From positions 3,255-67,254 of the forward strand of contig DASZRH010000030.1 in assembly GCA_035549275.1 (NCBI GenBank): DNA of 64,000 nucleotides, given 5' to 3'. Below are positions 41,028 through 49,052 of this stretch, piece after piece (the first letter of the stretch is position 1; each line of letters starts with the position of its first letter). The notes under the pieces were generated by a model. That model made no database searches and was not told the origin of the DNA. It saw only the letters and a program-made list of their open reading frames with translations. Origin of the DNA: 2-01-FULL-49-17 sp035549275. Its GTDB lineage: Bacteria; Patescibacteriota; Minisyncoccia; 2-02-FULL-40-12; GWA2-44-9. Position numbers and translations under genes: made by a program.

Positions 41028-41614
41028 TAGAGCATCCCCAACTCGTGCAGCGCGGCTTCAAAATAGCGGATTGCTTTGACCGCTTCCGCATGCCGGAGGA
41101 AATAGTTTACTTCGTGGGCCAGCCGGTTTCGGACTTTGTGAGCCTCCCAAAGGCTGTCAATCGAAAGCAGCTGTGTTTTATCAATATTCATCAGGCGTTC
41201 CCCCATCGTCTCGCCGGCAAACGAATTTTTCAAAATGTCGTCCACTAATTTGTCGGCTTCGATAACCGCCACTTTCCATTCGCTTTCATTGGTGGAATCG
41301 AGGTGGTTCAGAATTTCCTGCCAGCGGTCGTGCATCACCGTGGCCGGAGAGGCTGACGGCGGCGTTTCGATTGCCGCGGCCAGCGTGCGCTTTAATTCGT
41401 GCGCTTTCCGCGACGTCCGGACAATGGCAAATAGAAGTACGATGCAGATCGGAACCAACATGAATTCAAGCAAATGGATGAATGAAGATCGTAGAATATA
41501 GTCATTGCCGGATTCGGTAATAGCAGCCAGGTCATAGGAGCCGAATTTCAAAGATGTCGCCTCATAGACGGCGGTTAGGATTGTAACGACAAAATTGTTT
41601 AACAGTTGGCTCAT
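41027..41614 (-). CDS. Membrane protein with C-terminal HEPN-like motif
   Basis: The 195-residue product has a hydrophobic N-terminus (about 1-20) and one strong membrane helix (about 50-68). A helical cytoplasmic domain follows containing WEAHKVRNRLAHEVNYFLRHAEA; RNRLAH fits the RxxxxH motif of HEPN-domain proteins, some of which are RNases. It overlaps gatA by 4 bases (ATGA) and is therefore the last gene of the gatC-gatA unit. A membrane-tethered RNA-binding or nuclease function is only an inference. Confidence 0.68.
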   Translation of the reverse strand: MSQLLNNFVVTILTAVYEATSLKFGSYDLAAITESGNDYILRSSFIHLLEFMLVPICIVLLFAIVRTSRKAHELKRTLAAAIETPPSASPATVMHDRWQEILNHLDSTNESEWKVAVIEADKLVDDILKNSFAGETMGERLMNIDKTQLLSIDSLWEAHKVRNRLAHEVNYFLRHAEAVKAIRYFEAALHELGML

Positions 41615-43014
41615 AGACGCGATTGTTCGAATGCGAAGGCAGCGTTCAGCATTGTGTTCTCGTCAAAGGGTTTACCGATAAACTGGAAGCCGACGGGAAG
41701 GTTGCTGTCCCGGCCCCGGCCGCATGGGACCGAAATACCAGGAACGCCAGCCAGGTTCAGCGGCACGGTATAGATGTCTTCCAGGTAGAGCGTGAGCGGA
41801 TCGGAAACTTTCTCCCCAAGCTTGAAAGCGGTATTAGGTGTTGTGGGGCCCACGATAACGTCTGCCGATTTGAACGCTTCATCGAAATCTTTTTTGATCA
41901 GCGCGCGAATTTTTTGGGCTTTCAGATAGTACGCATCATAGTAGCCGGAAGAAAGCGCATACGCTCCTAGCATGATGCGGCGTTTTACTTCTGGGCCGAA
42001 GCCGTGGGAACGGGATTTGATATACGTATCAAGGAGCGTCTCGCTCTGGGATGCTGAATAGCCATAGCGAATACCGTCAAAACGGCTTAAGTTTGCCGAT
42101 ATTTCGCTGGGAACGGCGATGTAGTAGGCGGCCAGAGCATGTTCGAAGTTTGGCAGTGATATTTCGACGATCGTCCCGCCCAATTTTTCAAGCTGAGCGA
42201 TCGCTTCTTTAATGCGCTCGGAAACTTCCGGCGAAAGACCTTCCCTGAAGAATTCTTTGGGCACGCCGATTCGCAGGCCACGGATGTTGCCGTTTAGGGC
42301 AGCAGCGAAATCGGGAACTGGTCGGTTTACGGTTGTAGAATCAAAAATGTCGCGGCCGCTGATGACGTTCAGCGCCAGTGCGGCATCCGTTACGGTTTTC
42401 GTGATCGGCCCGATTTGATCGAATGAGGAAGCCATGGCGATCAAGCCATGGCGGGACACGCGGCCATAGGTGGGCTTGAGGCCCACCACGCCGCAAAGCG
42501 CGGCTGGCTGGCGAATGGAACCGCCGGTATCTGACCCGAGCGCAAAAACGCATAAATCGGCGGCGACGGCGGCAGCCGAGCCGCCGGATGAGCCGCCAGG
42601 GACGCGTGTGGCATCAACCGGATTTTTGGTCGGGCCAAAGGCGGAATTTTCCGTAGATCCGCCCATTGCAAACTCATCCATATTCGTTTTGCCCAGAAAC
42701 GAAACGCCGGCTGTCCGAAGTTTTTTGATGACCGTGGCGTCGTACGCGGAGATATAGTTTTCGAGAATTTTGGAAGCGGCGGTGGTCCGAGTGCCTTCAA
42801 TCAGAATGTTGTCTTTAATCGCGCACGGCACGCCGGCGAGCGAGCCCGATTGGGGCATGTGTTCAGGCGCATCAAATATCGTCAGGTAGGCATTCAGTTC
42901 CGGATTTTCCTTCCCTATTTTCCGGTGGTAGTGGCCGAATAATTCAGCAGCTGAAAAGTCGCCTCGCTTCAGGCCTTCGGTGGTCGATGCAATTGTGAGT
43001 TTTTCAAGACTCAT
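41611..43014 (-). CDS. gatA: Asp/Glu-tRNA amidotransferase subunit A
   Basis: Amidase subunit that releases ammonia from glutamine to convert misacylated Glu-tRNA-Gln (and Asp-tRNA-Asn) to the amides. The 467-residue product has the amidase-signature triad: lysine in PCAIKDNI, the serine of GGSSGGSAAAV and the serine in SDTGGSIRQPA. It overlaps gatC by 4 bases. gatB is not in this window. Confidence 0.96.
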   Translation of the reverse strand: MSLEKLTIASTTEGLKRGDFSAAELFGHYHRKIGKENPELNAYLTIFDAPEHMPQSGSLAGVPCAIKDNILIEGTRTTAASKILENYISAYDATVIKKLRTAGVSFLGKTNMDEFAMGGSTENSAFGPTKNPVDATRVPGGSSGGSAAAVAADLCVFALGSDTGGSIRQPAALCGVVGLKPTYGRVSRHGLIAMASSFDQIGPITKTVTDAALALNVISGRDIFDSTTVNRPVPDFAAALNGNIRGLRIGVPKEFFREGLSPEVSERIKEAIAQLEKLGGTIVEISLPNFEHALAAYYIAVPSEISANLSRFDGIRYGYSASQSETLLDTYIKSRSHGFGPEVKRRIMLGAYALSSGYYDAYYLKAQKIRALIKKDFDEAFKSADVIVGPTTPNTAFKLGEKVSDPLTLYLEDIYTVPLNLAGVPGISVPCGRGRDSNLPVGFQFIGKPFDENTMLNAAFAFEQSRL

Positions 43015-43316
43015 TTCTTGGTGAGAATGGGCTTTACTTTTATAAATCGGCCGTCATGATCAGGCGCTTGTTCGATGAGCAAGGCATCACGCTGATGTGA
43101 TAGCGGAAACTCGTTGCGCGTTTGATCGGAGCGGACTGAATTTAATAGCCCCGTGGTTTGGTACAGAGGGTCAACGCCGGAAGTATCTACGGCATTCAAG
43201 GTTTCGACGTACGTCAAAATTGAGCCGAGGTCTTTTTTGAGGCGTGTGTGCTCTTCAGATGAGAGCTGAATGCGAGCCAGGGCGGCAATATGGTCAACGT
43301 CTTTGTCGGTTAACAT
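43011..43316 (-). CDS. gatC: Asp/Glu-tRNA amidotransferase subunit C
   Basis: The 101-residue stabilising subunit: MLTDKDVDHIAALARIQLS at the start, LGSILTYVETLNAVDTSGVDPLY in the middle, and LRSDQ-like VRSDQTRNE then a FIKVKPIL end, all usual for GatC. A TACAAT (43337-43342, minus) inside the end of ligA could start the gatCA transcript. Confidence 0.95.
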   Translation of the reverse strand: MLTDKDVDHIAALARIQLSSEEHTRLKKDLGSILTYVETLNAVDTSGVDPLYQTTGLLNSVRSDQTRNEFPLSHQRDALLIEQAPDHDGRFIKVKPILTKK

Positions 43317-43334
43317 GGGTAGTAGGGTATCATG

Positions 43335-45335
43335 TTATTGTACCATGCGCAAAAATTCCTGTTCAGTAAGGATTTTGACATTTAGTTTTTGAGCTTTATC
43401 GTATTTGGAGCCCGGCTCGGCCCCGGCGACCACGTAGTCCGTTTCTGCCGAGACCGACGAGGAGACATCTCCCCCGTTGTCTCGGATGAGAGCTTTGGCT
43501 TGGTCTCGGCTTAATGTTTCCAGAGTGCCGGTGAGGACGAATGTCTTGCCGGCGAGCTTGTGCGAGCCGGCTTTTTCCGCTTCTATCTGCAATCCGGATT
43601 TTTTGAATTTCTCAAGCAATTTTTTGTTGTATGATTTTTCGAACCAGCTTGAAATGCTGCTTGAAACTACGGGTCCGACGTCCTCGATCGCTTGGAGTTC
43701 AGCCGGGCTGGCCATCCGGAATTTTTCGAAGGTGCCAAAACGCTTGGCCAAGGTGACTGCGGTTTCTTCACCGACGTGCGGGATGCCGAGGGCATAGATA
43801 AAACGCGATAGCGGCACGCTTTTCCGGGCGTGGATGGCGCGATACGCATTGGCAGCTGAAACCTCGGCAAACCGGTCCAGGTTCAGAAAATCTTCCGTAG
43901 TCAGACTGTACAAATCGGCGGAATCTTTGATAAGGGCCGCTTCCATGAGTTGATCGATGAGCTTGGGCCCGATGCCGTCCATATCCAATGCCTTGCGAGA
44001 GACAAAGTGATAGACAGCTTCGCGGCGGATAGCGGGACAATCCTGATTCACGCACCTATACGCTACTTGGCCTTCTATTTTTACGATCTTTTCGCCACAG
44101 ACGGGGCATTTAATCGGCATTCGGAACTCGCGTTCTTTGCCGGTTCGCATGCCGGTAACGACTTTCTTCACGTCGGGTATGACGTCCCCCGCTCGACCGA
44201 TGATTACCGTATCCCCAATCTTGACGTCCAGGCGCCGGATTTCATCCAAGTTATGAAGGGTGGCCCGGGAAACGATTACCCCGCCCACCGCAGTCGGGCG
44301 CAGGAATGCAACCGGTGTGAGAGTACCGGTCCGGCCCACTTGGACGGAAATGTTTTCAACAACGGTTTCCGCTTCTTGCGGCGCAAACTTGTATGCGACC
44401 ATGCCGCGGGGCGCTTTACCGATGACGCCGGCTTTTTCTAATTGGGAATTATCATTCACGCTGACCACAATCCCGTCTATCTCGTACGGCAGTTTTTCTC
44501 GGATGTCTTCAATGTGTTTGTAAAACGCGTATACTCCATCGATATGCGTGCAGACTTTGCCTTCGGGATTGGTCGGAATGCCGAAGGTGTTCAATTTTTT
44601 GTATTCAGCTTCATGGGTGCGTTCGCCCGAGCCGGCGTAGGTATAAGCATAGAAAGAAAGATTCCGGCTTGCGGTGATTTTCGGATCTAATTGACGAACT
44701 GAACCGGCAACAAGATTGCGGGGGTTGGCATATATTTTTTCCCCGGCTTTCTCTTGTTCTTTGTTGATGCGGCGGAATTCTTTTTTGGTCAGGAATATTT
44801 CGCCGCGGGCGACAACTTCTGCCGGAATATCGCGGCCATGCAGTTTCAAGGGTATGCTTTCGACAGTTTTAATGTTTTGGGTGACATCTTCGCCCGTATC
44901 GCCGTCTCCCCGGGTGGATGCCTGGGCCAGAATGCCGCCTCGGTATACAAGCTCAATGGCCAAGCCGTCCATCTTCAGGTCGCAGTAGAATTCCTGCGGC
45001 TTTGAGCCAAGCGTTTTTTCAAGGCGCTCGAGCCAATCCTGCATATCTTGTTCCGAAAACGCATCGTTGAGCGAATTCATGCGCAGCGGTTTGCCGTCCA
45101 CCGTGTGGCGGACTTTGGCGAATTCTTTGGCCGGCTGGCCGGCGACGCGCTGGGTCGGAGAGTCCGGCGTGATCAAATCCGGATATTGCTGCTCAAGATC
45201 AAACAGTTCTTTTTTGAGGGAGTCGGCGGCTTCGTCCGACAGTTCCTGGCGATTTTCAACATGATACAAATAGCGATGACGATTGATCACCTCGCGAAGC
45301 TTCGCTATTCTTTTTTGCGCGTCTGCCTTGTTCAT
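43335..45335 (-). CDS. ligA: NAD-dependent DNA ligase
   Basis: Seals nicks in replication and repair using NAD+. The 666-residue product has the Ia domain, the adenylated lysine in CDLKMDG (K121), the OB domain, a four-cysteine zinc site (CPVCGEK ... CVNQDCP), helix-hairpin-helix repeats (GIPHVGEETAVTLAKRFG, IEDVGPVVSSSI) and a C-terminal BRCT domain (GKTFVLTGTLETLSRDQAK). The full length indicates a functional enzyme. Confidence 0.97.
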   Translation of the reverse strand: MNKADAQKRIAKLREVINRHRYLYHVENRQELSDEAADSLKKELFDLEQQYPDLITPDSPTQRVAGQPAKEFAKVRHTVDGKPLRMNSLNDAFSEQDMQDWLERLEKTLGSKPQEFYCDLKMDGLAIELVYRGGILAQASTRGDGDTGEDVTQNIKTVESIPLKLHGRDIPAEVVARGEIFLTKKEFRRINKEQEKAGEKIYANPRNLVAGSVRQLDPKITASRNLSFYAYTYAGSGERTHEAEYKKLNTFGIPTNPEGKVCTHIDGVYAFYKHIEDIREKLPYEIDGIVVSVNDNSQLEKAGVIGKAPRGMVAYKFAPQEAETVVENISVQVGRTGTLTPVAFLRPTAVGGVIVSRATLHNLDEIRRLDVKIGDTVIIGRAGDVIPDVKKVVTGMRTGKEREFRMPIKCPVCGEKIVKIEGQVAYRCVNQDCPAIRREAVYHFVSRKALDMDGIGPKLIDQLMEAALIKDSADLYSLTTEDFLNLDRFAEVSAANAYRAIHARKSVPLSRFIYALGIPHVGEETAVTLAKRFGTFEKFRMASPAELQAIEDVGPVVSSSISSWFEKSYNKKLLEKFKKSGLQIEAEKAGSHKLAGKTFVLTGTLETLSRDQAKALIRDNGGDVSSSVSAETDYVVAGAEPGSKYDKAQKLNVKILTEQEFLRMVQ

Positions 45336-45341
45336 AGCTGG

Positions 45342-46091
45342 CTAGTAGGCCTGAAGCTCATAAATGCCGATCTGGTGAGCCGTGCTTTGAGCTGAAACCC
45401 GTATTTGAGAGATTGATGCTGCTGGGAAGATCGTAATGGTGTCGCTTTCCGGACTGCCGCCCGAACCCAGTGTTGTCCACGTCGAACCGTTGTAGCCCTC
45501 AATCTGCCAGCTTGTAATATATACGTAAACGTCAGTGTGTCCATAGCCTTTTACAACGGCATTAATTTGGCTAACTGTCTGAAGTGAACCAAGATCGACA
45601 GTATACGAAAAACTACTGAAACAGGGGTATGCCAGCGTATTCAGATCGCCGTCAGTCAGGTTGGAAGCCGGAAAATTACAGGGCTGGTGGTCTGCTATTG
45701 ATTGGCTTACCGGTTTACCGAGGGCCAGATTTACCAAAGTCGCACCGCCGCTTTGGACTTGGAGCGCGCGGCTGACGCCATGGTAGGTTCCGACCGCCTG
45801 GTGATTTAGCGGTACAATGGTGCAATCCGAAGGCGTAATTGTATAGGTGGCGCCGTTGGTGAGAGTTGGCGCGGGCCGAGCCGGGGTTTTGCCGCGGTTG
45901 GTATATAGGCACCATTCGATGCCGGTGTCGGCCGCGTAAATGGCGCTGACCGAACTGGACGCGTTGGTTGCGCTTTTAATCTTGGGCAAGAAGATAGCTG
46001 AAAGCGTTAAACTAATCAGCAGCATGCTGCCGAGAATCAAAAGCGTAAATAGCAGAATCGACCCGGATTGTCGCTTAAAGTTCGCTTCCAA
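45342..46091 (-). CDS. PilX-like pilus protein with discoidin (F5/8C) domain
   Basis: The 249-residue product has an N-terminal pilin-like hydrophobic helix (SGSILLFTLLILGSMLLISLTLSAIF), a short PilX-like region (YAADTGIEWCLY), and from about residue 120 a discoidin-type domain: NLALGKPVSQS, PASNLTDGDLNTLAY, YTVDLGSLQTVSQIN, WQIEGYNGSTWTTLG, ending IRVSAQSTAHQIGIYELQAY. Such domains bind sugars or lipids at cell surfaces. It overlaps the PilW-like gene by 17 bases. A carbohydrate-binding minor pilin suits host-cell or partner recognition. Confidence 0.8.
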   Translation of the reverse strand: MEANFKRQSGSILLFTLLILGSMLLISLTLSAIFLPKIKSATNASSSVSAIYAADTGIEWCLYTNRGKTPARPAPTLTNGATYTITPSDCTIVPLNHQAVGTYHGVSRALQVQSGGATLVNLALGKPVSQSIADHQPCNFPASNLTDGDLNTLAYPCFSSFSYTVDLGSLQTVSQINAVVKGYGHTDVYVYITSWQIEGYNGSTWTTLGSGGSPESDTITIFPAASISQIRVSAQSTAHQIGIYELQAY

Positions 46092-46593
46092 TGTCGCGTG
46101 AGGAAACTGTGGTTTCCAGGTTAAAGGTTACTATATCTTTCCCGGTTCTGTTTTGTATTGCGCCGATGATCGTAACGCGCGGCGTTGCTTTGTCGCTTGT
46201 CCCCGATCCCAATATGCAGAAATTCAAACGGGAAAATTGTACATCCGATGACGTGAGATCGGTTACCACTCCGCCGGCCGTTCGCCGCAAAACGCCATTG
46301 GAAAGACTGTAGGTAACGGTGCCGTTGATAGGATGGCTGATTGTCAGCGATGTTGCCGAACAGTCGGTTGAATTCTGGTTGACGATGCTGCTGACGCGGA
46401 TTTCCCGAGTCAGCAGCTCGAGAACATACAGCCCATTCTCTTGGATTTTTTGGGCGGAAAACGCTCGACGCTCGTTGTTCAATATTTGGGTAAACAGTCC
46501 GCTTGTCGCCAGAACAATGATTGAAAAAACAAATGTGGCTACCATGACTTCGACGAGTGTGAATCCTGATTGTGATGGGCTTGGTTTTTTCAT
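46075..46593 (-). CDS. PilW-like minor pilin
   Basis: The 172-residue product has a prepilin leader with the type III signature SGFTLVEVMVATFVF, cleaved after glycine by PilD and N-methylated, followed by a beta-rich head. The E at +5 is present. It lies in a row of four prepilin-like genes before pilD. Confidence 0.82.
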   Translation of the reverse strand: MKKPSPSQSGFTLVEVMVATFVFSIIVLATSGLFTQILNNERRAFSAQKIQENGLYVLELLTREIRVSSIVNQNSTDCSATSLTISHPINGTVTYSLSNGVLRRTAGGVVTDLTSSDVQFSRLNFCILGSGTSDKATPRVTIIGAIQNRTGKDIVTFNLETTVSSRDIGSEL

Positions 46594-46594
46594 G

Positions 46595-47095
46595 TTATTT
46601 CCAATCGAACAAATGTTCTTCGGCTTGGACCGTCTTCACGTCGTTGCCGCGGGCAGTCCAGGAAACCTGGGATGTTATTTTCAATTCGCTGCTGCTGATG
46701 CCGAGAATCGTTATGGTGCGATAGAACTGGGTATCGGTGCCGATGGTATAGTTGTAGACGCCGTTGTTGAGCTTCAGCGGCGGATTGGAACCGAGAGAAA
46801 TGAGGGAAGTTGAATTCCATTCGACGCGGTAGGTGCCGTTGGCCAGGCCAGTGGCGAACGCCTGACCGTTGAACCAGTTTGCGTCGCGGATTGTGCGGAC
46901 CACTTCGATCCCCTCTTGGGCCAGGCCCGCTGCGATCATGTCATCGCGAATTGTCGTTGCCGCGCGCAACGAACTGTCGGACAGCTGTAGTACCGGAATT
47001 AGTGCCACGCTTAACACCACTAACGCGACAATTGCCTCGACAAGGGTAAACCCGCGTTCGCTATTGAATCTCGATTTTGCCGGAAGGATAGACAT
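46595..47095 (-). CDS. PilV-like minor pilin
   Basis: The 166-residue product carries the prepilin signature RGFTLVEAIVALVVLS, then the PilV-like segment GLAQEGIEVVRTIRDANWF. It follows a GspH-like gene with an overlap of 35 bases and precedes the PilW-like gene by 1 base. It is probably part of the pilus tip priming complex. Confidence 0.84.
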   Translation of the reverse strand: MSILPAKSRFNSERGFTLVEAIVALVVLSVALIPVLQLSDSSLRAATTIRDDMIAAGLAQEGIEVVRTIRDANWFNGQAFATGLANGTYRVEWNSTSLISLGSNPPLKLNNGVYNYTIGTDTQFYRTITILGISSSELKITSQVSWTARGNDVKTVQAEEHLFDWK

Positions 47096-47606
47096 TGATG
47101 GTTTTACAGTCAGCGGGACAGGTGCCGCCGGACTTTTGGACGGTAATAGTTAACGGCGATTGGCTCAAAGAAAATACGTTATTTAAATACGTCTTGGGAT
47201 CGGGCGGTTCAAAATATATATCGGAGAACGAGCCGGCAAACTGAATGCGCGAATCGGTGAATGTTTGCGATCCCAGCAAGGAGTCTTCGCTGGCGGAATA
47301 GTTCTTGTTGGTGCTTGCACAGGTGGCGGTTGCGGCATTCGGTCCTGCGTAGATCGAGAAGTGGCTTGCGTCGATATAGTGGAAACCGTACCCGCAGGGA
47401 TTGTAATTGTTGTATTTGACGCTGGCAATGGCGTTGGATTGGGCATTTCGAATTGCGGCGGCGACGAGATTGGCGCCGGTTGTCAGATCAACGCGGCTTC
47501 GGGAAAAATTGCTCAAAAGAGCCGTGCTTATGATCGAGACGATGGCGATCACAACTACCATCTCAATGAGAGTAAACCCGCGGTTATCGGAATAATTCAG
47601 CGACAT
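47061..47606 (-). CDS. GspH/FimT-like minor pilin
   Basis: From the start at 47606 the product has 181 residues with the prepilin signature RGFTLIEMVVVIAIVS and a GspH-like head (four or more cysteines, strand-rich). The start gives a short basic leader peptide; the longer reading adds eleven residues. Overlap with pilD is 23 bases and with the PilV-like gene 35 bases. Confidence 0.83.
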   Translation of the reverse strand: MSLNYSDNRGFTLIEMVVVIAIVSIISTALLSNFSRSRVDLTTGANLVAAAIRNAQSNAIASVKYNNYNPCGYGFHYIDASHFSIYAGPNAATATCASTNKNYSASEDSLLGSQTFTDSRIQFAGSFSDIYFEPPDPKTYLNNVFSLSQSPLTITVQKSGGTCPADCKTINVYPSGKIEIQ

Positions 47607-48336
47607 AGAATATGTATTGATAGAATAGGATACAGGCAATTCCCGCGCTGGCGAGAAATGTTCCCAATGGCAGCGAGGTTTTCATAGATGCCTTGCGGAC
47701 AGCCAAGAGCGCCAAGGCCCAGGCGGCTCCGATCCAAATGCCAGCAATGATAACGAGCACGCCAAGCGGATAGCCGAACATAAGCCCAATCAAAAAGCCC
47801 AACTTAGCATCCCCTAACCCGATCCATTTGCCTTGGGACACCAAGTGCAGTATAGCAAAAAAAGCCCCGATCAGTAATCCAGTCAGGAAGAATTCGGCTG
47901 GCGCTGAAGTATACAGCACGTGATATGCAGAGACAATAAGAACTAGGGGCAGAATAATGGCATCCGGCAAGATCATATATAAAAGGTCAAAGACGGCAAG
48001 TGCAAGCAAGGCAAAAGCGACGAGAATTTGGAGCGTCAAAAACACGGGAGTTCCTGGGATGTGAAAGAAGGCGATCCCAACTGCAAGAAATCCGGCAGCA
48101 AGCTCGACGCCCAGATAGCGAGGACTGATGGACCGGCGGCAATAGCGGCATCGGCCAGATAGAAATATATAACTGGCAACCGGCAATAAATCAAGCCAGC
48201 CGAGTGGGTGATGGCAATGCGGACATTCCGATCGGCCGTTCAAAGAGCGGCCGATCGGAAGCCGCCACAAAAGTGCATTCAGAAAGCTGCCGTAGATCGT
48301 TCCCCCAATGAAGGCAATAACGCCGATAGTCAGCAT
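47584..48336 (-). CDS. pilD: Prepilin peptidase / N-methyltransferase
   Basis: Inner-membrane aspartic protease that cleaves and methylates prepilins. The 250-residue product has the N-terminal GSFLNALLWRLPIG, a cytoplasmic zinc tetracysteine (CPHCHHPL ... CRYC), and the two catalytic aspartates in FDLLYMILPD and GLGDAKLG, with about eight membrane helices. The start at 48336 lies 6 bases from a TATAAT (48343-48348, minus), a leaderless arrangement. It is downstream of the major-type pilin gene and separated from it by a terminator. Confidence 0.94.
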   Translation of the reverse strand: MLTIGVIAFIGGTIYGSFLNALLWRLPIGRSLNGRSECPHCHHPLGWLDLLPVASYIFLSGRCRYCRRSISPRYLGVELAAGFLAVGIAFFHIPGTPVFLTLQILVAFALLALAVFDLLYMILPDAIILPLVLIVSAYHVLYTSAPAEFFLTGLLIGAFFAILHLVSQGKWIGLGDAKLGFLIGLMFGYPLGVLVIIAGIWIGAAWALALLAVRKASMKTSLPLGTFLASAGIACILFYQYIFYVAELFR

Positions 48337-48342
48337 AGATAC

Positions 48343-48348
48343 ATTATA
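48343..48348 (-). promoter_or_regulatory. pilD -10 box (leaderless)
   Basis: TATAAT on the minus strand with only 6 bases to the chosen ATG. No convincing -35; the terminator of the upstream pilin gene lies where it would be. Confidence 0.55.
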
Positions 48349-48363
48349 CGAAAGAAACAAACT

Positions 48364-48388
48364 CCCCGCCACGCAAAGCGTGGCGGGG
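48364..48388 (-). terminator. Terminator after the major pilin gene
   Basis: An 11-bp perfect GC-rich stem (48364-48374 with 48378-48388) with an AAA/TTT loop, followed on the minus strand by a T-rich stretch. It separates the pilin transcript from pilD. Confidence 0.88.
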
Positions 48389-48404
48389 AATTAAAGATGC
48401 AATG

Positions 48405-48920
48405 CTATTTCTGGCCTTGATCGTAGACGCAATCGCGAGCAGCACCGGCGGTATACGCAGCTGTACAGACTTCAGATCCGGTACCAGTTGTTGCGCTGGC
48501 ATTTAAAGCATCCCCAGACCATCCTGTCGAGTTGATATCAGCATCAGCTCCTAAGGCAGAAGCGTTCTTTTGCTCAAGTTCAGTCCAGATATGGAACTGG
48601 GTTGGGTTGGTGCTACCGTTATAAGCATAGAAGTAGCCTGCAGCAGTAACCGGGTCGACTGGCAATGCACTTGAAGTTACGTACTTTCCAAGGTTTGTAA
48701 TGTTGAGTGCAGTCGGATAGTGGCCGCCGTTATCGTCAAAGTAGAGTTCAGCCATCGTGCGGAGCTGGTTGACGTCCGCAATACGCTTAGCATCGCGAGC
48801 TTTGGCGCGGGCAACGCCGAGCTGGAGCAAGAGCAAGGTGGCCAAGACGCCGATGATGGCGATAACGACCAACAACTCGACTAGCGTGAATCCTCGAGAC
48901 AATCGTTTATACGTTAACAC
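48405..48920 (-). CDS. Type IV major-type pilin (PilA/GspG-like)
   Basis: The 171-residue product starts with GTG and a very short basic leader before the prepilin signature RGFTLVELLVVIAIIGVLAT. A GspG-like helix follows (ARAKARDAKRIADVNQLRTMAELYFDDNGGHYP). The C-terminal half holds two cysteines that could form the D-loop disulfide. It has its own terminator and its own -10 (TATAAT at 49003-49008, minus) with a leader of about 76 bases, suggesting it is transcribed separately and strongly, as expected for the fibre subunit. Confidence 0.88.
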   Translation of the reverse strand: MLTYKRLSRGFTLVELLVVIAIIGVLATLLLLQLGVARAKARDAKRIADVNQLRTMAELYFDDNGGHYPTALNITNLGKYVTSSALPVDPVTAAGYFYAYNGSTNPTQFHIWTELEQKNASALGADADINSTGWSGDALNASATTGTGSEVCTAAYTAGAARDCVYDQGQK

Positions 48921-49002
48921 TGTAGGAAAGCCCTGGTAAAATGTTCTCCGATTGCGTAGCGAAGAAATTCCAGCCCAGAAGCATCTTAGTTACTTTACCT
49001 CC

Positions 49003-49008
49003 ATTATA
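49003..49008 (-). promoter_or_regulatory. Pilin gene -10 box
   Basis: Minus-strand TATAAT with TTGTGC 16 bases upstream (49025-49030). Expected transcript start near 48996. The leader contains a 25-codon upstream ORF (48907-48984) overlapping the pilin start. Confidence 0.5.
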
Positions 49009-49052
49009 ATTCCCCTGCTTGGAAGCACAAGCGACAGATATCAACAGGCATG

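Noticed and set aside
40957..41079. SD-led 40-codon ORF after the helical hypothetical
   Set aside because: Although AGGAGG is well placed, the frame passes through a strong terminator and into the opposing gene; not annotated as a gene.
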